Below, piece after piece: positions 27,780 through 38,402 of a stretch of 64,000 bases of DNA. Source of the DNA: JAHEEL01 sp963700375 (GTDB taxonomy: Bacteria; Actinomycetota; Acidimicrobiia; Spongiisociales; UBA5794); assembly GCA_963700375.1 (NCBI GenBank), contig CAVOXF010000006.1, forward strand, positions 310,001 to 374,000, read 5' to 3'. Below the pieces are notes generated by a model. That model was given only the letters and a program-made list of their open reading frames with translations, ran no database searches and was not told the origin of the DNA. The translations under genes and the position numbers were made by a program. Within the stretch, counting starts at the first letter, position 1, and every line of letters begins with the position of its first letter.

Positions 27780-29843
27780 GTGAAGGTGTTCCCGCCGGAA
27801 AAGATCCGCAACGTGGCGCTCGTTGGACACTCCGGTGCCGGCAAGACCACTCTCGCCGAGGCACTCCTCTTCCGAGCGGGGACGATCCCACGTCTCGGCT
27901 CCGTCGAAGATGGCACCACCGTTACCGACTTCGATCCGGAAGAGCACGCCCGAGGCATGTCGCTCTCCCTCGCGCTCGCTCCGTTCGTGTGGAAGGGCTT
28001 CAAGATCAATCTGATCGACGCGCCCGGGTATGCCGACTTCGTCGGAGACGTGCACTCGGCCCTACGGGTCGCCGACCTCGCCATCTTCGTCGTCTCTGCG
28101 GTTGAAGGTGTCGAGGTGCAGACGGAGTACGCCTGGGGCATTGCCGAGGACCTCGGCGTGCCGCGCATGATCTTCATCAACAAGCTCGACAAGGAGCGGG
28201 CCTCGTTCGACCGGACACTCGACCAGCTCCGGGATCGCTTCGGAGCCGGTATCGCGCCGATCGAACTACCGATCGGCGACCAAGCCGAGTTCCACGGCGT
28301 CGCCGATTTGTTCCGGGACAAGGCCTACATCTACGACTCCGGCCATGCCGAAGAGGTCGAGATCCCCGAGTCGATGTCCGGCCGCGAGCACGAAGTTCAC
28401 GACAACCTCGTCGAGGGCATCGTCGTCGCTGACGACGAGATGCTCGAACGGTATCTCGACGGCGACATGCCGTCGGTCGCCGAACTCGAACACACCATGG
28501 CACGCGGCATCGCCGAGGCGACGGTGTTCCCCGTCGTATGTGGTTCGGCCACCGGACCGATCGCGGTCGACCGCCTCGCCGATTTCATCACCGAACTCGG
28601 CCCGGCCCCATCCGACCGCCCGCCCATGACCGTCACGGCGGGCGACCAGACCGTCGAAGTCTTCTCCGACCCTGCCGGCGACCCGCTTGCCTTCGTCTTC
28701 AAGACCATCGCCGATCCGTATGTCGGACAGATCTCCTTGATGCGGATCCGGTCGGGCCAGCTCGTCCCGGATATCACGCTGTCGAACAGCCGATCCGGTT
28801 CCGACGAGAAGCTCACGAAGATCGCCACGATGATCGGCAAGGAGACGGAACTTGTTGAATCCGCCCCCGCCGGAGACATCGTTGCCGTAGCGAAGCTCAG
28901 CGAAACGTCGACCGGCGACACGCTGGCCCCACGAAACAAGCCGGTCACCCTGCCGCCCGTCATCCGGCCGGAGCCCGTCCTCGCGACAGCCGTCACGGCG
29001 AGGACGCAGGCCGACGAAGACAAACTCGCCAACGCCCTGCGGCGCATCCTCGCCGAGGATCCGGCCCTGCGCCTCACGCGGAACAGCGAGACCAAGCAGA
29101 CGCTGCTCTGGGGCATGGGCGAGACGCACCTGACGATCACGCTCGAACGCCTCGAGCGAAAGTTCGGTGTGGCCGTCGAGACCGAGAAGCCCAAGGTGCC
29201 CTATCGCGAGACGATCTCGCGTACCGCAGACGCCGAGGGGAAGTACAAGAAGCAGACCGGTGGCCACGGTCAGTACGGCGTCTGCTTCCTCCGCGTCTCG
29301 CCGCTCCCCCGCGGCGAGGGGTTCGAGTTCGTCGACGAGATCAAGGGCGGATCGATCCCCCGGCAGTTCATCCCGGCCGTCGAGAAGGGCATCTCCGAGA
29401 CCATGGCGGAGGCAGGTGTTCGCGGCTTCCCCGTCGTCGACGTCCAGGTCGCGGTCTACGACGGCAAGTACCACTCGGTCGACTCGTCGGAGATGAGCTT
29501 CAAGATGGCCGGCCGTCTCGGCTTCAAGGCAGCGATGGAGAAGGCAGGTCCGGTACTCCTCGAGCCGATCTCCCGGGTACGCGTCACCGTCCCTGCGGAC
29601 TACCAGGGTGACGTCATGGGCGACCTGTCTTCTCGCAGAGGGCAACTCCAGGGCACCGAGGCCGCACCCGGCGGGATGCAGCTCATCACCGCCCTCGTCC
29701 CGACCTCCGAGATCATGAACTACGCCATCGACCTGCGCTCGCTCACCCAGGGATGGGGTCGGTTCACGACCGAGCACGATCACTATCAGGAGATGCCCTC
29801 CAACATGGCCGACCAAGTCGTCGCCGCCATGCAGGAGGACTGA
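27780..29843 (+). CDS. Elongation factor G-like GTPase (FusA2 type)
   Basis: About 687 residues. GTPase motifs are GHSGAGKTT (G1), DAPGYADF (G3) and NKLD (G4), followed by EF-G domains II-V, including the domain IV segment TGGHGQYG. G1 differs from canonical EF-G (AHIDAGKTT), and the gene lies away from rpsL-rpsG-tuf, as for the mycobacterial FusA2 paralogue of unclear function. I chose the GTG at 27780 because GGAGG lies eight bases upstream; the in-frame ATG at 27765 would place the start before that site. A TAGCAT at 27740-27745 could be its -10. Confidence 0.9.
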   Translation: MKVFPPEKIRNVALVGHSGAGKTTLAEALLFRAGTIPRLGSVEDGTTVTDFDPEEHARGMSLSLALAPFVWKGFKINLIDAPGYADFVGDVHSALRVADLAIFVVSAVEGVEVQTEYAWGIAEDLGVPRMIFINKLDKERASFDRTLDQLRDRFGAGIAPIELPIGDQAEFHGVADLFRDKAYIYDSGHAEEVEIPESMSGREHEVHDNLVEGIVVADDEMLERYLDGDMPSVAELEHTMARGIAEATVFPVVCGSATGPIAVDRLADFITELGPAPSDRPPMTVTAGDQTVEVFSDPAGDPLAFVFKTIADPYVGQISLMRIRSGQLVPDITLSNSRSGSDEKLTKIATMIGKETELVESAPAGDIVAVAKLSETSTGDTLAPRNKPVTLPPVIRPEPVLATAVTARTQADEDKLANALRRILAEDPALRLTRNSETKQTLLWGMGETHLTITLERLERKFGVAVETEKPKVPYRETISRTADAEGKYKKQTGGHGQYGVCFLRVSPLPRGEGFEFVDEIKGGSIPRQFIPAVEKGISETMAEAGVRGFPVVDVQVAVYDGKYHSVDSSEMSFKMAGRLGFKAAMEKAGPVLLEPISRVRVTVPADYQGDVMGDLSSRRGQLQGTEAAPGGMQLITALVPTSEIMNYAIDLRSLTQGWGRFTTEHDHYQEMPSNMADQVVAAMQED

Positions 29844-29848
29844 GGCCA

Positions 29849-29862
29849 GTCGTCAGTCACCA
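29849..29862. repeat. Heptamer repeat, GTCGTCA-GTCACCA
   Basis: Two diverged heptamers, six bases after the EF-G-like stop codon, related to the GTCGCCR units at 11995 and 55095. Confidence 0.5.
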
Positions 29863-29900
29863 GCCTTCGCCAATCCCACACAGTGCGGCAGGCGAGAGCA

Positions 29901-29918
29901 TCCGGCCGGGCGGCCGGA
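29901..29918. terminator. GC-rich hairpin between convergent genes
   Basis: TCCGGCC and GGCCGGA form a perfect 7-bp stem around a GGGC loop, in the 196-base gap between the convergent EF-G-like and DUF501 genes. No T-run. Apart from this and the heptamers, the gap holds nothing I can recognise. Confidence 0.45.
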
Positions 29919-30039
29919 GCGGGTTCTGGGAGCCTGGGTGGTGAAGGTGTCGGCTGGCGCGTGCCCTGATTGGCAGCGACCGTCAACGTCGACCTGTCGA
30001 CCGACTTCACACCGACGGGAGGCGAAAGCGCTCCGGCGA

Positions 30040-30564
30040 CTACCGAGGCCCAACCCACCCGGGGTTGGGCTGCCAGGATTCATCGATGAGCGCGACGCAC
30101 TCGACGGAACAGTCGAGCGGCTCGATCCGCTCGGCTGTCCATGCCCCGATGGGATTGTCGTTGCCGGCGGCCGTGTCGGCGTACTGGGCATGGAGGCACT
30201 TGACGCCGGTGCGCGTTCCACCGACACCGCCCGTTGGCCGGTGTCCTTCGTATCCCGCCGGGATCAGCGCATCACGCTGCCCACGGTACCGCGCCATCGC
30301 TGCCTCGTAGGCCGCGAACAATTCCGGATTCTCCGACAGCATGAGCTCGGTAGTCCGCACCCCGCCTCCGGACTCGATACGCCCGATCCGCCTGGTCGCG
30401 AGCGGACATGTCAGCCAGTAGAGGGTAGGGAACGGTGTGCCGTCGTCGAGCAGGGGCGGTACGGTGATCACGACCGGCAGGCCAAGGTGACACCGCGCGG
30501 CAACATCGACTACCGAACGAGGCGGCCGCCCGATCTGTGCCGCGACGGCGCCACGGTCATCCAT
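30040..30564 (-). CDS. DUF501 family protein
   Basis: 174 residues. The sequence has the DUF501 hallmarks: VAAQIGRPPRSVVDVAARC, then GTPFPTLYWLTCPLA, and a YRGQRDALIP helix. The family is nearly confined to Actinobacteria and follows ftsB and eno there (Rv1025 position in M. tuberculosis). Function unknown. The chosen start, MDDRGAVAA, overlaps the ftsB stop by eight bases. The last codons contain a perfect 9-bp inverted repeat (30048-30070, GCCCAACCC/GGGTTGGGC) that could help end transcription of the operon. Confidence 0.88.
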   Translation of the reverse strand: MDDRGAVAAQIGRPPRSVVDVAARCHLGLPVVITVPPLLDDGTPFPTLYWLTCPLATRRIGRIESGGGVRTTELMLSENPELFAAYEAAMARYRGQRDALIPAGYEGHRPTGGVGGTRTGVKCLHAQYADTAAGNDNPIGAWTAERIEPLDCSVECVALIDESWQPNPGWVGPR

Positions 30565-30984
30565 CCGAATTGACGTCGCTCCCGGTGGCGAAGTCCCACA
30601 CCCGTCGCCACCACGGGCGCTCATCGGATCGCACCACCGGATCGGGTGGCGATTCGGCCACCACCGGCGGATCCGGCGTCACGACGACGTAGGCCACCTC
30701 GCCGGGCCGCACGAGACCGAACTGGTCGCGCGCGATCCGTTCGATCTCCGCGTCGGTCCCGAGCATCTCGATGTCCTCGGCCAGCCCCCGATTCTCGCTC
30801 GTCAAGGCTTCCAACTGCTCCTGGGAGCGCTCGATCTGACGCTGCTGGGAGATGAGCTGCCGGAACGGCAGAATCCCCGACACCGTGAGGGCGAGCGCCC
30901 CGAGCAGCACCACCGCAAGGACCCAGCCCCAACGCTGTTTCCTGGGCGGTGCCTTGTGTTCGCGGCGCTCGAGCGTCTTGGTCA

Positions 30985-30985
<1 letters not shown>
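30557..30985 (-). CDS. ftsB: FtsB/DivIC-like septum formation initiator protein
   Basis: 142 residues: basic cytoplasmic tail (1-20), one membrane segment (about 20-40), a coiled coil (about 45-80, QQRQIERSQEQLEALTSE) and IERIARDQFGLVRPGEVAYVVV, the family's conserved end. It bridges FtsL and FtsQ in the divisome. It starts at a TGATG overlap with eno and matches Rv1024 in position. The carboxy-terminal tail beyond about residue 105 is Pro-rich and species-specific. Confidence 0.9.
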
Positions 30986-33757
<2,772 letters not shown>

Positions 33758-33761
<4 letters not shown>

Positions 33762-34675
33762 CCAGACGGAGGCGGCAGGATGCCGAACGACTCGCCGGCC
33801 CAGGTCCCGACCTGGGACGCCACGACGACGTCGGCCGTGCGGATCGCCTCGTTGACCCAGGGGATCCAGAGGTCGCTCACCGCAGAAATTCCCAGATACT
33901 CCATCGGATCGGCGATCAGCGCCTCAACCGAGTCGGGGCCGGTCCGCTCATCGACGATGATGATGTGCCAGCCGAACTCCGAAGGAACGGGCTCGGAGAT
34001 CTCACCGATCGGGAGAATCGCCGACGCGTGTGAGAACTCTTGCACGTAGTTCGCCGCCGGGGTTGGACACGGGAGTTGCCCGCCAATGCTTCCCGTGTCG
34101 AGCGAGACCTCGGTGACGACCGTGGCGAATTCCTCGCCGGCGTCGAGGCGGGCCTTCACCGCTTCGGCTTCCTCTGGTGAGGCGACGAGGATGTGCCGAG
34201 CGCAGACCTCGACGACCATCTCGGGCCGGTTCTCGTAGATGTCGGTGAGAAATGCAACATCGGAGGCGAGTTCTGCGGCCACCGCTTCACGGATCACCAG
34301 TTGTTCTGCGACGGCGGCAGCCGTGGCCTCGGTGCGGTCGGGATCGGCAGCAACGCTGGCGAAGATCTGCGCTTCCTCCGGGTTCGGGTTCTGGAGCTTC
34401 TCATTGATCACGTTGGGATCGTCGAGATTGGTGAGGCCGAAGTCTTCCTCTGCGGCGTTCTTCTGCGCCTCGACATAGATCATGTTGGTGAGATCGACCC
34501 GGAACGCCTCGGCGTTGTAGCCGCTGCCCTCCGCGTAACTGTATCTGAGAGCGGTCACCTCGGCCTGGTCGATGGTGGACTCATCGACCGTCGCAACAAC
34601 CGTCGTGTCGGAGCACGCCACGGCAAGCACAGCGGCCGCAGTGGCGAGGAGCAGGATCTTCTTGGAAACGCGCAT
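33758..34675 (-). CDS. Parvulin-type peptidyl-prolyl isomerase lipoprotein (SurA/PrsA-like)
   Basis: 305 residues. The signal peptide has lipobox AVAC (Cys21). The amino-terminal half is helical and chaperone-like. The PPIC domain (about 150-265) begins CARHILVASPEEA and ends FGWHIIIVDER, with the GGQLPCPTPA loop. It folds exported proteins at the outer face of the membrane. In M. tuberculosis the lipoprotein near mazG and eno is LpqU, so the lipoprotein slot is kept but the type differs. A GTG nine bases upstream is an alternative start; a TAGACT about 25 bases upstream may be the -10. Confidence 0.88.
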
Positions 34676-34723
34676 GTGTATCACCGCCTCGGGTACCGGC
34701 AGTCTACGGCGACCGCGGAACCA

Positions 34724-35614
34724 TCATTGCAGGAGGTAGGCAGCGCGCTCGGCGAGAACGAGTCCGCCGGCGATTCCTGACGCGCTGCCGAGCTTCGGGG
34801 CGACAACGTAGCCACAGGCGCCGCGGTCGAGCGCGGGAGAGTCGACGTATCCGCCGAGAGCATCGAGCATCGTCCGTCTCGTCGCCTCGAGCAGACCGGG
34901 GAGTTGCGAGACCCCGCCGCCGAGGATGATCCGTTCGGGCGAGAGGGTGAGGACGAGGTCCGCCAGCGCATAACCGAGCGGGTACGCCGCCATCTCCACC
35001 GCGCGGGCGGTCTCCGGTCCCAAGTCCTGCGCAGGAGCACCCCACCGATCGGCGATCGCCGGTCCGGACGCGAGACCCTCGAGACAGTCTCCGTGGAACG
35101 GGCACCGGCCCGCGTATGTGTCGTCCGGATGCCGCGGCACGCGAAGGTGCCCGATCTCGGGGTGGACGAGGCCGTGCAGCGGCTCTCCCTTGTTCACCAC
35201 TCCCCCGCCGATTCCGGTCCCAACGGTGATGTAGACGATGTGGTCGAGACCGGCCCCCGCTCCCCACCGGCCTTCGCCGAGCGCCGCTCCGTTCACGTCG
35301 GTATCGAATCCGATGGGAATGTTGAAGGCAGACCGAAGAGGACCGACAATGTCGACACCCATCCAATCCGGCTTCGGTGTGGGCCCGACCCGGCCGTAGT
35401 CCGGCGACTCCTTGTCGAGCACCAGCGGCCCAAACATCGCGATCCCGATCGCGTCGAGCGGTCCGCGGCCGGTGAAGAAGTCGATGGCGTGGCCGATTGT
35501 CTCGTCGGGGGTGGTTGTCGGGAATCGGACCTCTGCCCGGAGATTGTCGGGTGTGCTGCCAACGGCACAAACGAACTTCGTCCCGCCTCCCTCAATACTT
35601 CCGTACAGCGCCAT
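34724..35614 (-). CDS. ROK family sugar kinase (fructokinase-like)
   Basis: 296 residues. The phosphate-binding start is GSIEGGGTKFVCAV, the catalytic Asp lies in IGFDTDVNGAALGE, and VGTGIGGGVVNKG follows. The zinc site HPEIGHLR...HPDDTYAGRCPFHGDCLEGL has the CxxHxxC layout seen in ROK fructokinases. The sugar cannot be fixed from sequence. It is the intact end of an accessory patch that separates mfd from the PPIase operon. Leaderless start: TAACCT six bases before the ATG. Confidence 0.9.
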   Translation of the reverse strand: MALYGSIEGGGTKFVCAVGSTPDNLRAEVRFPTTTPDETIGHAIDFFTGRGPLDAIGIAMFGPLVLDKESPDYGRVGPTPKPDWMGVDIVGPLRSAFNIPIGFDTDVNGAALGEGRWGAGAGLDHIVYITVGTGIGGGVVNKGEPLHGLVHPEIGHLRVPRHPDDTYAGRCPFHGDCLEGLASGPAIADRWGAPAQDLGPETARAVEMAAYPLGYALADLVLTLSPERIILGGGVSQLPGLLEATRRTMLDALGGYVDSPALDRGACGYVVAPKLGSASGIAGGLVLAERAAYLLQ

Positions 35615-35620
35615 CCGGCG

Positions 35621-35626
35621 AGGTTA
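35621..35626 (-). promoter_or_regulatory. -10 element TAACCT, leaderless start of ROK kinase
   Basis: TAACCT on the minus strand, six bases before the ATG at 35614; no ribosome binding site. The 98 bases between here and the HNH remnant hold nothing else I recognise. Confidence 0.5.
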
Positions 35627-35712
35627 GACGAGTGGTCGCGGCGCGCACCCGGGATCGGATTCAGAGCACGCGACAGAAACGGGCGGGCGCGTCGAGGGAG
35701 TACTCATGCAAT

Positions 35713-36875
35713 TCACTCCTGCCCTCTATCAGCACGTGACGATTCTGGCGTCCCGGGTTTCGCATCCTGCGCGGGTAGGTCGGTGTCGGTGGCGGATCCG
35801 ATCAGGCGCCGGCGCAGCGGCGGAGAGTCCGGGTCGATACGGAATCCAGTCTGATGAATCGCGACGTGATGATGGAACCAGCACAACGTCGCCAAGCCCT
35901 CCGGATCATGACCCCCACCATCGGCATACCGCCGCATGTGATGCGGCTGAAGCCGATACCGCGACGCGCACCCGGCCACGACACATCCGCCATGGCGATG
36001 CGCCACAAACCGACGCACCGCTGTGGGGATCGCACGAGACACCGCCGATGTCACCACCGGATGGCCACCCGACAGGCCAACGATCTGCACCGACCCGGTA
36101 CACAACAACTCGTCGAGCACGGAAGGACCAACCCGCGGCCCATACTCCACACACGCCCCGACCTCCCCACCGGACCCGTTCGCCGCATCGAGATCCACCA
36201 GCACCGACACCGACGAACCAAACGCCGCCTCACCGTCGCTCGTGCGGGCGAGGGAGTCCATCGCCATCGCCACCAACCCATCGGCCTAACGCGGGCCCCG
36301 CGAACAAGACTCACCGCCCGGCAACAGCTGCAATTCGTCGGCACGCGAACACAACGCCCGCTCCACGACCCGACCGTCAACGGCCGGGAGTTGACCCGAC
36401 CGGCGCCACGACAACTCATCGAGCGTCGGCTGAATCGACACACACCGATCCATCAACACCTGCCGCTCGTCACAACGTGACATCCGCCTGCGGGCGGCGG
36501 CCAGCCGGTCAACCCCCACAAGATCCAGACCCGAACACGTCTCAACGGTCGAATGATCCGCACCCGCATCAACCAGACACAGCATCGCCAGCGCCCGATC
36601 GAACGTCACCTGTCCATCGTCCAACAACCCCTGAGTCCACCGATTCCTCACCAGCTGCCGCGCAGCAAACACCCATGAGCCGCCGTCCGACGCGATACGT
36701 CAAACCGTCCCGACACATACTCCGCCGTCGACCGGCACCCCGCACCCGCTGCCACATTCATCTTGTCCAACTCGTTGGCGATCACCGCCTGCCGATTCCG
36801 CACCACAGCGATCTGCGCCTCATGCGCACGAAAATCGGCATCCATCTCATCCAGCGACCATGTGGACCACAACAT
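35713..36875 (-). pseudogene. DUF222 / HNH endonuclease gene, broken by a frameshift and an amber codon
   Basis: Joined across frames the product is a typical actinobacterial DUF222-HNH protein: VVRNRQAVIANELDKM and CRSTAEYVSGRFDVSRRTA, then a frameshift near 36665, then FAARQLVRNRW and LLDDGQVTFDRALAM, an in-frame TAG at 36286-36288, and the HNH end HHMRRYADGGGHDPEGLATLC, WFHHHVAIH. The nuclease ligands remain. Such genes are often multicopy, 13E12-like repeats. A long Pro/Thr/His-rich plus-strand frame over the same bases is only its shadow. It could still make a separate HNH fragment from a GTG at 36276. Confidence 0.82.
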
Positions 36876-37033
36876 GCAGACAACGCACCAAACGGGCATG
36901 ACACAGAACGGGTCCCGGCACCCGAAAGCCGAGAGAAGTCGGAGACCGGTCGATATTGCCTGACCACCTGGGGCGTCGCCTTGCCGAGTCGGTGCAAAGT
37001 CCATCTGAAACCGCAGCCGATGTTGAGGGGTGC

Positions 37034-37468
37034 CTAGTTCACGGCCGCAGCGAGCCGCACGAGTACCGCCTCGGGGTCATACACCGGCTGCAAACCTCCG
37101 TCGACGACCACCATTGCCGTACCGGGATCGATCGGATCAGTCCGTGCCCACGATGGCTCAACGAATCCGAACTCGACCTCGAAGCCGGATGGAAGCTGAA
37201 CTCGCCGCTCGGTGAGCGCGCCCCACTCCGCACGCCGAACAACCGGGACCGCCTGTCCAAGAGCGGTCTCGATCCAACCGTCCTGGGCGGTGTAGGCGGC
37301 CTTTTGTGGTGTGAGCACAACGAAGTCCACGTCTGAGCCGTCGCGTGGATAGCCTCTTGCCCACGACCCGACGACACCGACGGCAACAATGTCCGGCTGA
37401 GACTCGGCCCACGCCGTCACGCCTGCAACCACGGATTCGTACTCGGCGACGCGGGCGTCAGCGACCAT
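37034..37468 (-). CDS. Nucleotidyltransferase-fold protein (Pol beta superfamily)
   Basis: 144 residues. The motif VGSWARGYPRDGSDVDFVVL (about residues 26-45) is the GSxAxGxxxxxSDxD signature of MNT/kanamycin-type nucleotidyltransferases. A third acidic residue is likely in EVEFGFVEP. Targets in this superfamily include antibiotics, tRNA or partner toxins; no HEPN partner is adjacent. The ATG at 37468 is chosen because the family begins about 20 residues before the motif; no clear ribosome binding site or -10 is present. It sits among pseudogenes but is itself intact. Confidence 0.72.
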   Translation of the reverse strand: MVADARVAEYESVVAGVTAWAESQPDIVAVGVVGSWARGYPRDGSDVDFVVLTPQKAAYTAQDGWIETALGQAVPVVRRAEWGALTERRVQLPSGFEVEFGFVEPSWARTDPIDPGTAMVVVDGGLQPVYDPEAVLVRLAAAVN

Positions 37469-37475
37469 CGCTCCA

Positions 37476-37655
37476 TTATCGACCGATACTCGCGGCGACG
37501 CATGGCCGCCTGCTTGCTGATGAGGGGTGGTGCGGCATTGGTGGCCTATTGGTGAACGCTGACTCCGACTCGCCCGCCTCGGTGGCAGAGTTGCCATCAG
37601 AGCCACATGCGGCGAGGACCAAGGACGCGGTTGTGAAGCCTGGAATCCCCTTCAT
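37476..37655 (-). pseudogene. Lipoprotein remnant (signal peptide and linker only)
   Basis: A 59-codon frame whose start reads as a shortened lipoprotein signal peptide, TTASLVLAACGSDGNSAT, with a lipobox and Asp/Glu/Ser-rich linker. It then turns into compositionally odd text and stops before the nucleotidyltransferase gene. The hydrophobic stretch is too short for a working signal. I read it as the stump of a lost lipoprotein gene; a chance frame cannot be excluded. Confidence 0.4.
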
Positions 37656-37716
37656 CGAGAACCCCCTCATCCCGCCTATCCGTCAGGCTATCGCCTGTCG
37701 GGTCTTGCGCCCGGTG

Positions 37717-37747
37717 TCATCCCGCCCTCTCGGGCTGGGAGGGATGA
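37717..37747. terminator. Hairpin downstream of the DinB pseudogene
   Basis: TCATCCC pairs with GGGATGA, with an inner GCCC/GGGC stem around TCTC and a TGGGA bulge. It lies about 45 bases past the stop of the DinB gene on the minus strand. Confidence 0.35.
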
Positions 37748-37792
37748 TGTGGATGGTGTTCCACGCCCAGGACGGGTGCCGCGGGGCGTCGC

Positions 37793-38347
37793 CTACTCGC
37801 CGACGATTCCGTCGATCGACTCTCGGATGAGGTCGGCGTGGCCGTTGTGCACGGGCGTACTCCTCGATCATGTGCAGCAAGGATCCACCTCAGGCTGGGC
37901 GCCTCGCCGTTGGACCGGGTGCGCTTGGCCAACGTGTCGAGTCCACCGTTGGCGAGCGGCTGATCCGGGCGTCGATGAGGACACGCGACCGATCGCACGG
38001 CGCTCTCCCACAACGCGAACAGCTCTTCCGGCGAGTCCTCAGCGGCCGAGCGCCAATCGCAGATCCGGATCAGCCGACCAGTCGACAGTGTCCCACGGTG
38101 GCGCCTTCTCCTGCCCATCGAGCCGCTCCGAGGGCAACCAGGTGTCCTCGACGAACGCCATGTGCTTGAGCAGCCCACCAAGTGTCACAGAGGAAGCGGC
38201 GACAGTCGCCGCAAGCCCGGCAGCATCCAGCCCAGCGCACTTCCACCGGAGCGTCGCCCGCTGGTAGTCCAGGAACCCAAGGATGGTGGCCGCCTCGTCC
38301 CCGGCGATGGGCGGCTCCCTACGTCCGTGTTCGTCAGTGTCAGACAT
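37793..38347 (-). pseudogene. DinB-family (DUF664) protein gene with several frameshifts
   Basis: Read across frames the product is a complete DUF664/DinB-like four-helix protein: FLDYQRATLRWKCAGLD, LLKHMAFVEDTW, PWDTVDWSADPD, WRSAAEDSPEELFALWESAV, then SRVLIDARI in a second frame, LANGGLDTLAKRT and GEAPSLRWIL back in the first, LHMIEEYAR in a third and NGHADLIRESIDGIVGE, ending at the TAG at 37793. At least five single-base shifts are needed (near 38050, two around 37970-37990, 37843 and 37823). Residues around every shift stay family-like, so the damage is recent or an assembly fault. Its -10 element is intact. Confidence 0.85.
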
Positions 38348-38353
38348 GAGTGG

Positions 38354-38359
38354 ACTCTA
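38354..38359 (-). promoter_or_regulatory. -10 element TAGAGT upstream of the DinB pseudogene
   Basis: TAGAGT on the minus strand, six bases before the ATG at 38347, fitting the leaderless pattern. Confidence 0.45.
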
Positions 38360-38402
38360 CGCCGGACGTGCGGATCAGGTACCCCGCTACTCGGCCACTC
38401 AG

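Noticed and set aside
30048..30070. Stand-alone terminator from the 9-bp inverted repeat
   Set aside because: It lies inside the last codons of the DUF501 gene and lacks a T-run, so I note it only in that entry.
35706..37037. Long plus-strand frame (443 codons) rich in Pro, Thr, His and Arg
   Set aside because: It is antisense to the DUF222-HNH remnant, has no domain, and its composition is what a GC-rich gene gives when read backwards.
37034..37468. MNT-HEPN toxin-antitoxin pair
   Set aside because: The nucleotidyltransferase motif is present, but no HEPN-type partner gene lies on either side.
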